Of a stretch of DNA of 30,699 nt, positions 8,941 to 16,620 are shown one piece after another (the first letter of the stretch is position 1; every line of letters starts with the position of its first letter). The DNA is taken from positions 1 through 30,699 of the forward strand of contig CBHYLN010000060.1 in assembly GCA_966128725.1 (NCBI GenBank), in the 5' to 3' direction. A model generated the notes under the pieces. That model made no database searches. It was not told the origin of the DNA and saw nothing but the letters and a program-made list of their open reading frames with translations. The position numbers and the translations under genes are program-made. The DNA is from JAFDZV01 sp966128725. GTDB lineage: Bacteria; Bacteroidota; Ignavibacteria; OLB7.

Positions 8941-9053
8941 CAACGAAAATTCCGACACACTCCGGTGTAATCGGCAGCCGGGCAGTGCCTCGGATGAACG
9001 CCCAGTACACCCGTTGTATGCACCGGCATGCACCGTAACGGCGGCACGATGGA

Positions 9054-9416
9054 TCAGACAACGAAGAATGCATTATCCCGAAAGCCATGTCCATATGCCG
9101 CCTCGGGTGTGGTGTAATCCTCGGCACGCAGTGAAATCGAAAGCCGCACATCGCCCTCGAACCGAACCACGAACGCCTCGCCTTCGTGGCATTCAACGGC
9201 GACCACGATCCGCGCGATCGCCGAGCACAACGCGTCGCGAAATCCCGGTTGCCACGACGTGACCGACGCGCCACCCGAATACACGGTTAACGGATTGCTG
9301 ACGTTGATGCCCGGACCGTCGAACCAGAGTTGCACGTAGTCCTGCACGAACGTGACAGCGCTCAACTGCCTGCCGCGAAGCTGCTGGAACGGATCCGATG
9401 CTGTGTGCTCGTTCAT
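9054..9416 (-). CDS. Conserved hypothetical protein, 120 aa
   Basis: A small soluble protein with a beta-rich core: RGRQLSAVTFVQDYVQLWFD, then a PLTVYSGG turn, a PGFRDALCSAI helix and a C-terminal block VRFEGDVRLSISLRAEDY. I recall similar short conserved proteins with the VEFV-DYVQL-FDGP pattern, but the family has no function I can name. The ATG at 9416 is preceded by GAGGTGA 4 nt upstream, a good ribosome-binding site. It sits between blocks of hairpin repeats. Confidence 0.85.
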   Translation of the reverse strand: MNEHTASDPFQQLRGRQLSAVTFVQDYVQLWFDGPGINVSNPLTVYSGGASVTSWQPGFRDALCSAIARIVVAVECHEGEAFVVRFEGDVRLSISLRAEDYTTPEAAYGHGFRDNAFFVV

Positions 9417-9450
9417 GGCGTCACCTCGCAGGGCGGTTCGATACCTCGTT

Positions 9451-9531
9451 CTCGCGGAGTTGCACTCCGCGAGTGCCGGCCGCCGCGAGCAAAACGCCGC
9501 AATGCAAACGGGCCGCGCCTACGGCGCTCGG
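9451..9531. repeat. Hairpin repeat pair upstream of the 120-aa gene
   Basis: The 23-nt hairpin with stem CTCGCGGAGT / ACTCCGCGAG and loop TGC lies at 9451-9473. It is followed by a GCCGCGAGCAAAACGCCGC spacer and, at 9503-9531, the inverted-tail hairpin TGCAAACGGGCCGCGCCTAC with GGCGC closing the stem. The pair has the same order as at 8559-8674, so this looks like a two-hairpin mosaic element (BIME-like) inserted in intergenic DNA. Confidence 0.8.
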
Positions 9532-9635
9532 TACGATGGGCATCACTCCCACGCACATGGCCCCCGGACGGGCCTGGGCGCACTGCCCGCGCCGGGCCTG
9601 CTGTTTCGGCGATCGCCCATTCGGGCAACACGCGC

Positions 9636-10502
9636 CTACCGAACCGTGACATTTGAAAGATCGGCGTTCAGACCGTTAAGCGCGGCATACGTCAGCTTAT
9701 CCATCACGGCCCCATCAAAACAAATGGTTGTGATGGCGCGATAGCCCCTGTTAGTCAGGGCGAATTCCGGATGGAAGGACACATCCCTGAGCCGCGCGCC
9801 CTTGAACGTGGCATCGTTCAGCATCGCCCTGTCGAACTTGACGCCAACGAAGGAAAGCCCATCCAGGCATTGCCCCCGCATGTCGCAATATTTGAAGTCC
9901 ACACCACTGAAGGTGCAGTTCTCAAAGGTAGCTTCTCGAAGGTCAACCATGTTCATCGCAACATCGATCATGTTTACATCGATGAATTTCGCACGGGTCA
10001 ACCCCGATTTATTGAATTTGGTGCGCACAAGAATCGATTTATTGAAGCTCGCCCCGGTGAGATCAAGAACCGAAAAGGTACAGTCGGTCAGGTTCGCTCC
10101 ATCAAAATTGGCTTCGCCCACATCACTGCCCTTGAACACGCTGCCGGTGACGTCCGCGCCCGAGAAATCCGCGCCATGCAACGCGCTCCACTCGAACCGT
10201 CCGTTGTGCACGGTAACGCCCGCGAAGTCACCCTTGGCAAGGTTGGCCGCGCTGAAGTTTGTCAACACCTGCCGTTCCAGCGATCCGGAGGAATTGGCGA
10301 CCTCCAACACGGTCTGCTCGATGTCGCCGATGCTGTCGACGGTCATGGAAAACGCCGTTGCGTCGTCCATGCCCTGGGATTGAAGCTCACGGAATCGGTC
10401 CTGCAAATCGGCGAGCAGATCGGCCTTGAGCTCGGCAACACTTTTCACTTCGTCGTAGGGCGCAAAAACCCCATTTACATAGGTCGTCAGTTTCTCGTTC
10501 AT
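9636..10502 (-). CDS. Pentapeptide-repeat protein with N-terminal HAAS/permease-prefix-like domain
   Basis: A 288-residue protein. Residues ~1-70 (YVNGVFAPYDEVKSVAELK, then LQDRFRELQSQGMDDATAF and IGDIEQTVLEVA) resemble the helical HAAS/DUF1700-type prefix found on proteins encoded beside PadR regulators. From ~residue 78 to 255 come A(D/N)xxx pentapeptide repeats (FSAANLAKGDFAG, ADFSGADVTGSVF, ANFDGANLTDCTF), which fold as a right-handed quadrilateral beta-helix. The ATG at 10502 has GGGAG about 10 nt upstream. It is the second gene of an operon, 14 bp after the PadR stop codon, so it is probably the target controlled by that repressor. The ligand is unknown. Confidence 0.92.
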   Translation of the reverse strand: MNEKLTTYVNGVFAPYDEVKSVAELKADLLADLQDRFRELQSQGMDDATAFSMTVDSIGDIEQTVLEVANSSGSLERQVLTNFSAANLAKGDFAGVTVHNGRFEWSALHGADFSGADVTGSVFKGSDVGEANFDGANLTDCTFSVLDLTGASFNKSILVRTKFNKSGLTRAKFIDVNMIDVAMNMVDLREATFENCTFSGVDFKYCDMRGQCLDGLSFVGVKFDRAMLNDATFKGARLRDVSFHPEFALTNRGYRAITTICFDGAVMDKLTYAALNGLNADLSNVTVR

Positions 10503-10516
10503 GATATCGGATCTCC

Positions 10517-10846
10517 CTACAATAGATTGTCGAGAATACGCTTCGCGTGCTCCCAATTGCCCTTGTTGCTGGCGTAGGTGGCCCTGCCCTTTTTCGTAAT
10601 CCGAAAGTACTTGCGGCGCCCACCCTGGGATTCATCGCCCCAATACCATTCGATATCGCCGCTGGTCTCAAGCCGCCGGACGCTGGAGTACATCGTTGCT
10701 TCCTTCAATTCGTACTCACCGCCCGTGCGCTCGGAAATCAGCTTGACGATTTCGTAACCGTAACGGTCCGATTCGGACAGCAGGCGCAGGATCATTGTGT
10801 CCGTGTGCCCGCGTAACAGGTCGGATGTCATTTTGTTTTCACCCAT
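10517..10846 (-). CDS. PadR-family transcriptional regulator
   Basis: A 109-residue winged-helix repressor. The PadR hallmark is seen at DLLRGHTDTMILRLLSES, then YGYEIVKLISERTGG, YELKEATMYSSVRRLE and GGRRKYFRITKKGR. It belongs to the small PadR subgroup (C-terminal dimer helix only). The ATG at 10846 is preferred over the GTG at 10852 and the ATG at 10831 because GAGGTGAT lies about 5 nt upstream. It heads a two-gene operon with the HAAS-pentapeptide protein. The strong promoter just upstream contains an imperfect palindrome in its spacer, so autorepression is likely. Confidence 0.94.
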   Translation of the reverse strand: MGENKMTSDLLRGHTDTMILRLLSESDRYGYEIVKLISERTGGEYELKEATMYSSVRRLETSGDIEWYWGDESQGGRRKYFRITKKGRATYASNKGNWEHAKRILDNLL

Positions 10847-10863
10847 TATCACCTCGCACGTGC

Positions 10864-10892
10864 AATATACATCATACTACTATGCCTGTCAA
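10864..10892 (-). promoter_or_regulatory. Sigma70-like promoter with putative PadR operator
   Basis: On the minus strand TTGACA (10887-10892) and TATATT (10864-10869) are separated by exactly 17 nt, close to an ideal vegetative promoter. The spacer holds CATAGTAGTATG, an imperfect inverted repeat (CATA/TATG) suited to a PadR dimer. The -10 box lies 18 nt from the start codon, so the leader would be only ~10 nt. The elements are read directly; PadR binding is inference. Confidence 0.7.
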
Positions 10893-10950
10893 GGTAGTGT
10901 GAGCGATAATGCTCATTTCTCCCGTTGGGGTTGGTTCGTTCTCGGTCCGT

Positions 10951-11300
10951 TCTCGCGGAGTTTGCCCCCGTTCTCGCGGCGTTTCACTCCGCGTGCCAGC
11001 CGCTTTGTTGTGAGTTATGCGTGATGAGTTATGGCCCGGAGACGCAGCGGACATTTTGCATTCTTCTGCCCGTTATGCGGTATCCGTGATGCGTTATGAC
11101 CCGCAGACGCAGCGGACATTTTGCATTCTTCTGCCCGTTATGCGGTATGCGTGATGCGTTATGAACCGCAGACGCATCCCCCATTTCGCATTCTGCATTT
11201 TGCATTCCCCTCACCTTCGTTCTCGCGGAGTTGCACTCCGCGAGCCGGCTGCCGCGAGCAAACCGCCGCAATGCAACGGGGCCGGAGTACAACTCCGGCC
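10951..11300. repeat. Composite dispersed repeat, copy 3, with 65-bp tandem duplication
   Basis: Degenerate hairpin halves lie at 10951-10995. A 65-bp unit then repeats: GACGCAGCGGACATTTTGCA at 11041 and again at 11106, each followed by TTCTTCTGCCCGTTATGCGG, with a partial third copy on each side. GCATTCTGCATTTTGCATTC follows, then the 23-nt hairpin at 11222-11244 and the GGCCGGAGT / ACTCCGGCC hairpin at 11280-11300. No gene is seen in 10893-11353; this whole stretch is repeat DNA between PadR and the GNAT gene. Confidence 0.8.
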
Positions 11301-11353
11301 CAACGGAACGCATTCTACATTTCTCCCCGCAGCGCCAACGGCGCGGCACAGCC

Positions 11354-11824
11354 TCAGGCCGGAACCAGCGCCTTGGCCATAAACACGTTGAAGTCGGTGG
11401 CGGTATACTCGCCGAACGGCCCGCACCACTGGAAGCCGTTGCGCAGATAGAAGGCGTGCGCGGGATCGAATGCCGGGCCGGTGCCGGTCTCCAGAACAAG
11501 GCGGTCGTATCCGCGCTGGCGGCCGGTGCCGATGATCCGGTCCAGCACGGCCTGCCCAACACCCCGGCGCAGGAAGGCCGCGCGGGTGCGCATGGATTTG
11601 ATTTCGCCGGTGTGTGGGTCCAGCTCCTTCAACGCCCCGCAGCCGCACAGGGCGTCGCCGTCCCATGCGGTCCAGAAGGTGATGCCGGGCGCTTGAAGTT
11701 CCTGAACCGCAAGCGCATGCACGTGCCCGGCCGGGGTGTTGCCCCGCATGCCGGCAAGGTGTTCGGCGAGCAGCGATTGCACCTCCGGTGAGCGGAGGTC
11801 ATCCTGACGAACGATGATACCCAC
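11354..11824 (-). CDS. GNAT-family N-acetyltransferase (YsnE/IAA-acetyltransferase-like)
   Basis: A 156-residue acetyltransferase. The acetyl-CoA pyrophosphate loop is RTRAAFLRRGVGQAVLDRI (R/Q-x-x-G-x-G/A pattern), preceded by AALKELDPHTGEIKSM-like strand beta4 and followed by YDRLVLETGTGP and AFYLRNGFQWCGPFGEY. The GALKELDPHTGEIKSMR-type strand with LETG is typical of the YsnE subgroup. The acceptor substrate is unknown. Translation starts at GTG 11824, the only reasonable start, with AGGAGA 6-7 nt upstream. A TATATT box lies 80 nt upstream at 11904. Confidence 0.93.
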   Translation of the reverse strand: MGIIVRQDDLRSPEVQSLLAEHLAGMRGNTPAGHVHALAVQELQAPGITFWTAWDGDALCGCGALKELDPHTGEIKSMRTRAAFLRRGVGQAVLDRIIGTGRQRGYDRLVLETGTGPAFDPAHAFYLRNGFQWCGPFGEYTATDFNVFMAKALVPA

Positions 11825-11903
11825 AATGCGATCTCCTGTATGGCCCCGTGACCTGATTCCGCCGCGCGGCGTTCACGCGGCACGCGCGGAACCACGGGCG
11901 CCG

Positions 11904-11909
11904 AATATA
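11904..11909 (-). promoter_or_regulatory. TATATTCG box upstream of the GNAT gene
   Basis: The minus strand reads TATATTCGGCGC, 80 nt before the GTG start of the GNAT gene. The 17 nt upstream (CGCCGGCGCGTGATGTG) resemble the spacer of the promoter modules at 17101, 21185 and 24101, but the ATCGAA box is replaced by GCCTGG. Resemblance to TAnnTTTG -10 elements supports promoter function. Confidence 0.45.
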
Positions 11910-12002
11910 CACATCACGCGCCGGCGCCAGGCCATGTGCCACGCCGGCCCGCGCCGCCAATCGGAACGCGCCGCCAATCGGAACGCGAGGCGCGGACGCA
12001 AC

Positions 12003-12287
12003 CTATGGCACCCTGTCCTCAACACGGTGCATGATTCGCGCGCGAGGGTTCTGCATAACGGCTTTGCCTGGGCCGCCCCATATCTGCTCCATCTTCCGCA
12101 GAAAGGCTTCGGCTTCCTCGATGGTTTCGAACTCGAGATCGATCATGACGTAGTTGGGATCGTCGATTTGCTGCAGGACCTGGTAGCGACGAACGCCCGA
12201 CCCCTTGCGGTCGGCCGGGTCACGATCAAATACCTGCTTCCACTTCTCGAAGTCCGGAACGGAGTGTTCAATGCGTACGATTGGCAT
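12003..12287 (-). CDS. Small dimeric alpha-beta-barrel-like (ABM/Dabb-like) hypothetical protein
   Basis: A 94-residue protein starting MPIVRIEHSVPDFEKWKQVF. The order strand, DFEKWKQVFD helix, YQVLQQIDDPNYVMIDLEFE strands and a TIEEAEAFLRKMEQIW helix is typical of small ferredoxin-like barrels such as the antibiotic-biosynthesis-monooxygenase superfamily. Such proteins bind small molecules or act as stress-related monooxygenases; the activity here is unknown. The ATG at 12287 has AGGAGA 9 nt upstream. It starts 23 nt after the stop of the methyltransferase gene and is probably co-transcribed with it. Confidence 0.82.
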   Translation of the reverse strand: MPIVRIEHSVPDFEKWKQVFDRDPADRKGSGVRRYQVLQQIDDPNYVMIDLEFETIEEAEAFLRKMEQIWGGPGKAVMQNPRARIMHRVEDRVP

Positions 12288-12310
12288 ACCTGTCTTCTCC
12301 TGTAATTGAT

Positions 12311-12940
12311 TCAAGCCATGCGGCGCGCGCGGATCACCGCATCAACACCGGTGCCGGCAACGGCGCGCGGGCGCTCCTCGGCAACAACCAGCTCCCATAC
12401 GTCGGGGTCCAGCGCGGCAACCGCGCCTTCCACCGATACCTGTACCTGATTCGCGGCGGCGGTTGCCGCTCCGGTGATGGGATCAATCGGGCGATGCCCC
12501 ACCAGAAACAACGTCCCTCCCGGCGCCACGCTGCTCGCCATGCGCCTCACGAAATCCTCCACCACGCCGGCCACGTGGACGTACAAACACAGGACCAGAT
12601 CGTAGTGCCCGGGCTCCGCCGTCCACGTCGCCAGGTCACCCTCAACCCAGTTGATACGGCCGGCAATCCCGGCACCGGCGGCCTGGGCCATCGCACGCCC
12701 GTGCGCAAGCGCCGCGGCCGAGAAGTCGGCCGCCGTAACCTGCCAGCCATGCGCGGCAAGCCACAACGTATCGGCGCCATGCCCGCAGCCGGCATCAAGG
12801 GCGCGCCCGGGCGCAAGGCTGGCGGCCTCGGCCATCAGATGCGCGTTTGGTGGGCGGCCCGCAAGGATGTCGCCGCGCTCGCGCACGGTTTTCGCCCACA
12901 ACTGTTCCCAGAAATCCTGATCGAATGTTGGCGTGGCCAT
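12311..12940 (-). CDS. SAM-dependent class I methyltransferase
   Basis: A 209-residue methyltransferase. Motif I is ALDAGCGHGADTLWLA, followed by the acidic ribose-binding loop VTAADFSAAAL and the post-I/IV strand YDLVLCLYVHV, and GGTLFLVGHRP at motif V. The N-terminal FDQDFWEQLWAKTVRERG and the SAM core resemble thiopurine- or tellurite-type small-molecule methyltransferases; the acceptor cannot be read. The frame is open to 13384, but coding character begins at the ATG at 12940; only a weak GGGTAA precedes it. First gene of a likely pair with the 94-aa protein. Confidence 0.9.
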   Translation of the reverse strand: MATPTFDQDFWEQLWAKTVRERGDILAGRPPNAHLMAEAASLAPGRALDAGCGHGADTLWLAAHGWQVTAADFSAAALAHGRAMAQAAGAGIAGRINWVEGDLATWTAEPGHYDLVLCLYVHVAGVVEDFVRRMASSVAPGGTLFLVGHRPIDPITGAATAAANQVQVSVEGAVAALDPDVWELVVAEERPRAVAGTGVDAVIRARRMA

Positions 12941-13286
12941 TTGATTACCCTGTATACGTGCGGATTCACCCCTGGGCGGAATCCGTCCTGCCCGCATCCC
13001 GGCGGATCTGTTTATTGCACCATCACGCATCCCGTCTCGAGCACGTTGCTCGGCATCGCCCGCTCGATACAGCGGGCCGCCGGTTGCGCCCGTCGCGACA
13101 CCAACGCAGAGCCGCACCGCAATTTCCCGACGTGGAATGCCGGCTACATGGAAGCTCGACGTTGTCCATCGGGAAACACAGGCAAGCCTGCCGATCAAGG
13201 CTTCGTGGCGACGACGCGGAATGTTCACCGTGTCGGCGCGCCGAATACGTGGCATTGAAAACCTCCGCGAGGGCGCCATCCGCAGG

Positions 13287-13463
13287 CCCCCAGCGGGGGC
13301 ACCCGTTTGTAGCAGTGCGCGCACGTTACCACCCCATAGCTCCGTAGGAGCGAACCGTTGGGGCGAAGGACGGTACGGCGCCATGAAGAACGGTACGCTC
13401 CTCCGGAGCTCGACACCACACTTGGGCGCGTGGGGCTACAGACGGGCGCCTCCTGACGGAGGC
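13287..13463. repeat. REP/BIME-like hairpin cluster (four hairpins)
   Basis: Four hairpins share a tail motif. 13287-13301 has stem GCCCCC / GGGGGC, followed by ACCCGTTTGTAGC. 13338-13358 has stem GCTCC / GGAGC, followed by GAACCGT. 13390-13410 is the inverse, ACGGTACGCTCC / GGAGC. 13435-13463 is the inverse of GCCTCC / GGAGGC with the tail read as GCTACAGACGGGC. The two orientations form inverted pairs as in bacterial interspersed mosaic elements. The same motifs recur at 26545-26778 beside a Y1 transposase gene. I see no gene anywhere in 12941-13688. Confidence 0.78.
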
Positions 13464-13688
13464 CCATCCAGACGATGCCCATTGAGCTTGCCCGGGGACA
13501 GTGCCTTGGCGCATTAATTCATACGTACGTGCACGTTGTTGGACAACGTCGAGGGAAGCACACGGAACACATGTGAACAAATCCCGTTTCTACTCTCCTC
13601 CCACGCTGCCGTACAACCACGGCGCCGAACACACCGGCTGGCCACATCCACCGCACGGCGTTCGATCGCAACGGCGGCGGCTCCCGAA

Positions 13689-14171
13689 TCAGCCCCGACC
13701 CTCGCCGATATCCTTGGCCATGAAGGCAACCGTTTTGCCATCGGCGGCGGTCTGGTATTCGATCACCGCCCACCCGTGGCGTGCGTAAAAGCCCTCGGCT
13801 TCATCGGTCGACAGATACAGCGTCGTGTAGCCCATCGCCGCGGCCTGCTGCTCCATGAACCGCAGCAACAGCCCGCCGGTCCCCGATCCGCGCCTGTGGT
13901 TCTTCACATACATCATATCCAACCAGGGCGAGACGCCTTCCTTCGTGGCCGGCTCCGCCGCCTTGATGCTGCCGGTGGCAATCCATTCGTTGTCATCGCG
14001 CACAACAAACGCCACGGGGATCCCCTGCGTCACGGCCCGCTCGGCCAGGACCGCCGTTACTCGATCCAGATCGACGCCGTTGACGTCGCACAGTTCGCGC
14101 CACTCGGCAAACACGGCCTCGGCGATCTCGTTCAGGAACTCCGGATGGTTGGCCAGGTATTCAACGTTCAT
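13689..14171 (-). CDS. GNAT-family N-acetyltransferase
   Basis: A 160-residue acetyltransferase of the standard GNAT fold. Strand beta4 is SPWLDMMYVKNHRRGSGTGG with the pyrophosphate-binding HRRGSGTGG loop, then LLLRFMEQQAAAMGYTTLYL and DEAEGFYARHGWAVIEY. The substrate is unknown. The ATG at 14171 is preceded by AGGAG 5 nt upstream. It is separate from the other GNAT gene (11354) and too divergent to be a recent duplicate. Confidence 0.93.
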   Translation of the reverse strand: MNVEYLANHPEFLNEIAEAVFAEWRELCDVNGVDLDRVTAVLAERAVTQGIPVAFVVRDDNEWIATGSIKAAEPATKEGVSPWLDMMYVKNHRRGSGTGGLLLRFMEQQAAAMGYTTLYLSTDEAEGFYARHGWAVIEYQTAADGKTVAFMAKDIGEGRG

Positions 14172-14293
14172 ACCACTCCTGCATTCAATCTGCGTTCAAT
14201 ACGCTGTTCATCTCCGGTGCGCGTTTGCACGAGGGTACGCGGCCGGCACACACGCCAGCGTGTACGCCGCGCGTATCTCGCCGCGCAGGCGCA

Positions 14294-15046
14294 TCAGCCT
14301 GGCAAGGCAACAATAAGCCGAAGGCCGACATCCAATGCGCCAAGGGTTCGCAACGCCCCGTGGCGACTGTCCCACAGGCCGCTGTCCAGGTCGCGGGAGA
14401 CCTCGGCAACAACACGATCCACAACGCCGGGATCCATGCGCGCGAAACCGGACGTCGCGGCACGCGCGTCGGGATCAAGTACGCGCTCCGGGTGCGCCCA
14501 GAACGAGCCGAGCATCCAGTCGGGCGTGTCGTTCGGGATGGGCACCGCATCGATGCGCACATCACCGCCCAGCCACTCGGCGATCTGTTCCGGGTGCGGG
14601 AAGGTCCGCAGGTCCAGCTCGGCGACCTCCGGCAGGTAGTCCGCCATCAGCCACATCGCGCCGCTGACGGTTGCATCGTAGGTGAGGATCACAACAGGTC
14701 CACGCGCCACGCGCCGAAGTTCCCGCACGCCTTTCTCGCGGTGCTCGTCCCAATGGTGCAGCGTTAGCACGGCCATCGCCGCGTCCACCGAGCGATCGCG
14801 CAGCGGGATGGTATCGGCCGAGGCACGGATCGCGGGCGCGCAATCGGGCGGGCGCTGCGCCGCCATCACATCGCTGGGTTCAATGGCGATCACGTGCCGA
14901 TCGCGCGGTTCGTACAAACCGGTGCCGGCCCCAACGTTGACAACGGTGCGGGCATCACCCAGCGCCGCGCCTATCAGCGCGCGGAATCGAGCGTCCTCGC
15001 GGCGGGTTCGAGCATACCCATATCCTATCGTGTCGTAGCGAACCAC
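14294..15046 (-). CDS. SAM-dependent methyltransferase (type 11-like)
   Basis: A 250-residue methyltransferase. The N-terminus VRYDTIGYGYARTRREDARF leads to motif I VVNVGAGTGLYEPRD, acidic loop VIAIEPSDVMAAQRP and motif IV SVDAAMAVLTLHHWDE. The C-terminal half (WLMADYLPEVAELDLRTFP, WMLGSFWAHPERVLDP) resembles the UbiE/type 11 group with a substrate lid. The frame is open to 15142, but GTG at 15046 is chosen because a perfect AGGAGG lies 4 nt upstream. A 16-bp palindrome sits 55 nt upstream. The substrate is unknown. Confidence 0.92.
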   Translation of the reverse strand: MVRYDTIGYGYARTRREDARFRALIGAALGDARTVVNVGAGTGLYEPRDRHVIAIEPSDVMAAQRPPDCAPAIRASADTIPLRDRSVDAAMAVLTLHHWDEHREKGVRELRRVARGPVVILTYDATVSGAMWLMADYLPEVAELDLRTFPHPEQIAEWLGGDVRIDAVPIPNDTPDWMLGSFWAHPERVLDPDARAATSGFARMDPGVVDRVVAEVSRDLDSGLWDSRHGALRTLGALDVGLRLIVALPG

Positions 15047-15100
15047 GTTTCCTCCTGAAGTGTTATTGCGAATACTGGGTAACGAAGATTTGTCCAGCAT

Positions 15101-15116
15101 ATTGCCGGCCGGCAAT
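15101..15116. promoter_or_regulatory. 16-bp perfect palindrome upstream of the methyltransferase
   Basis: ATTGCCGGCCGGCAAT is a perfect inverted repeat 55 nt ahead of the GTG start, in the gap between the methyltransferase and the upstream hydrolase gene. A possible -10-like AGTATTCG lies between it and the gene (around 15068-15075 on the minus strand). A dimeric regulator site is possible; no regulator is encoded next to it. Confidence 0.35.
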
Positions 15117-15169
15117 GTGTTGCGAATGCGGCACACGGGCAAGGCTGGAGCGCAAGCCGCGCACGGGGT

Positions 15170-16396
15170 TCAGCGCGATATGGCCCGGGCCAGGGATTCG
15201 AACCGCGCGATCGCCTGGTACACACCAAGGCCGATGCCGCTGAACAGTTGCTCCAGCTCGACCATGTTATGTGTCAGGAAAAGAAGGGCCGAGTTGCGGT
15301 TGGGATCGGCCTGCCACCAGCCGCCAAAACCGCCCGGCCACCCTACCGCCCCCATGCCGCCGCCACAGGGCATCGCGCCCGCGTTCACGGGATCAACCAC
15401 CACCGCAACACCCAGCCCGAAGCCATGCCCGGCGTTGAGCATCGACGATGCCCTGGCGCGTTGAGGCTCGCTCAGGTGGTTGGCGACCATCAGGCTGAAC
15501 GTCTCCGGGCGCAACAGCCGCACCCCATCCACGGCGCCGGAGCCCAGGAACATCCGCGCGAAGGTGAGATAATCATCCGGTGTTGACCACAGCCCCTGGC
15601 CACCGGAGACAAAGGACATGCCCTCGGGTCGCTCCGGCAGGAACGAGCCTCCGGGACCAATCGGGCGTTCGATGATGCGCCCGGCGTCGTCGAAGCCGTA
15701 GGCCTTCGCCCGCCGTGGCCGTTTGGCAACCGGGACGGTGAAGCCGGTGTCGCCCATGCCAAGCGGATCGAAGACGCGGCGCTTCAATACGTCGCCCAGC
15801 GGCATGTTCTCCATGCGCGCCACCAGAAACCCGAGCAGATCGGTGGAGTGGCCGTAATGGAATGCCGCGCCGGGCTGATCGATCAACGGCAGCGAGGCCA
15901 GCCCGGCAATCCAATCGTCGGGGCTTACATGGCTGTCGATATCACACCCCAGCACATTCTTGTGCGCTTCGGCAATTGGGCCGGTATGGAAGTCGCCGTA
16001 CGTCAGGCCGGAGCGGTGGGTCAGCAGATCCTCGAACGTGATGGGGCGCTCCGCGGGATCGGTCTGGTCGAGCGGGCCGGTGGACGAGCGCAGGACACGC
16101 ATCCGCGCGAACTCCGGCGCCCACCGCGCGATTGGATCGCTCAGCGCGAAGTGGCCTTCCTCAAGCAGCATCAGCGCCACCGTGGAGGTTATGGGCTTGG
16201 TCATCGAGGCGATGCGGAACAGCGTGTTCCTCTCCATCGGCAGCCCGGCTTCGATGTCGCGCCAGCCTGCTCCCGCGCTGTGTATCACCCGGCCATCGCG
16301 CCAAACCAGCGTGACCGCGCCGGCCAGGCCGCCAGCATCCACCATGGTACCGATGGCATCCGCAATCCGTTCTTCTTCCATCACCGGCTCAATCAT
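15170..16396 (-). CDS. Serine hydrolase / beta-lactamase class C fold (EstB-like esterase)
   Basis: A 408-residue penicillin-binding-protein-like hydrolase. The catalytic SxxK is SMTK at residues 64-67; the second motif is YGHS at about 181 (Tyr conserved; the class C Asn is replaced), and FGLGVAVVVDP with GWPGGFGGWW marks the third. No signal peptide is present and the YxxS variant is common in cytosolic esterases (EstB type), so esterase activity is more likely than beta-lactam resistance. The ATG at 16396 is used; an ATG at 16381 is a plausible alternative. Only a weak ribosome-binding site is visible. Monocistronic by spacing. Confidence 0.93.
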   Translation of the reverse strand: MIEPVMEEERIADAIGTMVDAGGLAGAVTLVWRDGRVIHSAGAGWRDIEAGLPMERNTLFRIASMTKPITSTVALMLLEEGHFALSDPIARWAPEFARMRVLRSSTGPLDQTDPAERPITFEDLLTHRSGLTYGDFHTGPIAEAHKNVLGCDIDSHVSPDDWIAGLASLPLIDQPGAAFHYGHSTDLLGFLVARMENMPLGDVLKRRVFDPLGMGDTGFTVPVAKRPRRAKAYGFDDAGRIIERPIGPGGSFLPERPEGMSFVSGGQGLWSTPDDYLTFARMFLGSGAVDGVRLLRPETFSLMVANHLSEPQRARASSMLNAGHGFGLGVAVVVDPVNAGAMPCGGGMGAVGWPGGFGGWWQADPNRNSALLFLTHNMVELEQLFSGIGLGVYQAIARFESLARAISR

Positions 16397-16620
16397 TATC
16401 CGCGTTCCCTGGTATCACATACCGTGGCCGAGCGTTGAGTTGGTAATCCGCGCACTCGGCAAGGCGCGCAGATTGCAATCACGATGCGGTAACCGACGGC
16501 AGGGGCACATCACGGTACAATCGCCCTGAAAAGATATTCAGCCAGAATGCACCGCCCGCAAGCCGTGCCCGGTCTCCAGCCGTAGCAGCGCCCGCTCAGT
16601 GTCGCCCGCACTCCGCCTGC

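Noticed and set aside
12941..13384. Upstream extension of the methyltransferase frame to 13384
   Set aside because: The extra 148 codons run through REP hairpin DNA and do not look coding; the conserved start is at 12940.
13287..13463. REP hairpins as CRISPR or as terminators of neighbouring genes
   Set aside because: Spacing and orientation vary, there are inverted pairs, no T-runs, and the nearest stop codon is far away.
13536..14639. A 367-codon plus-strand frame over the GNAT and methyltransferase genes
   Set aside because: Overlaps two well-supported minus-strand genes and has no family resemblance.
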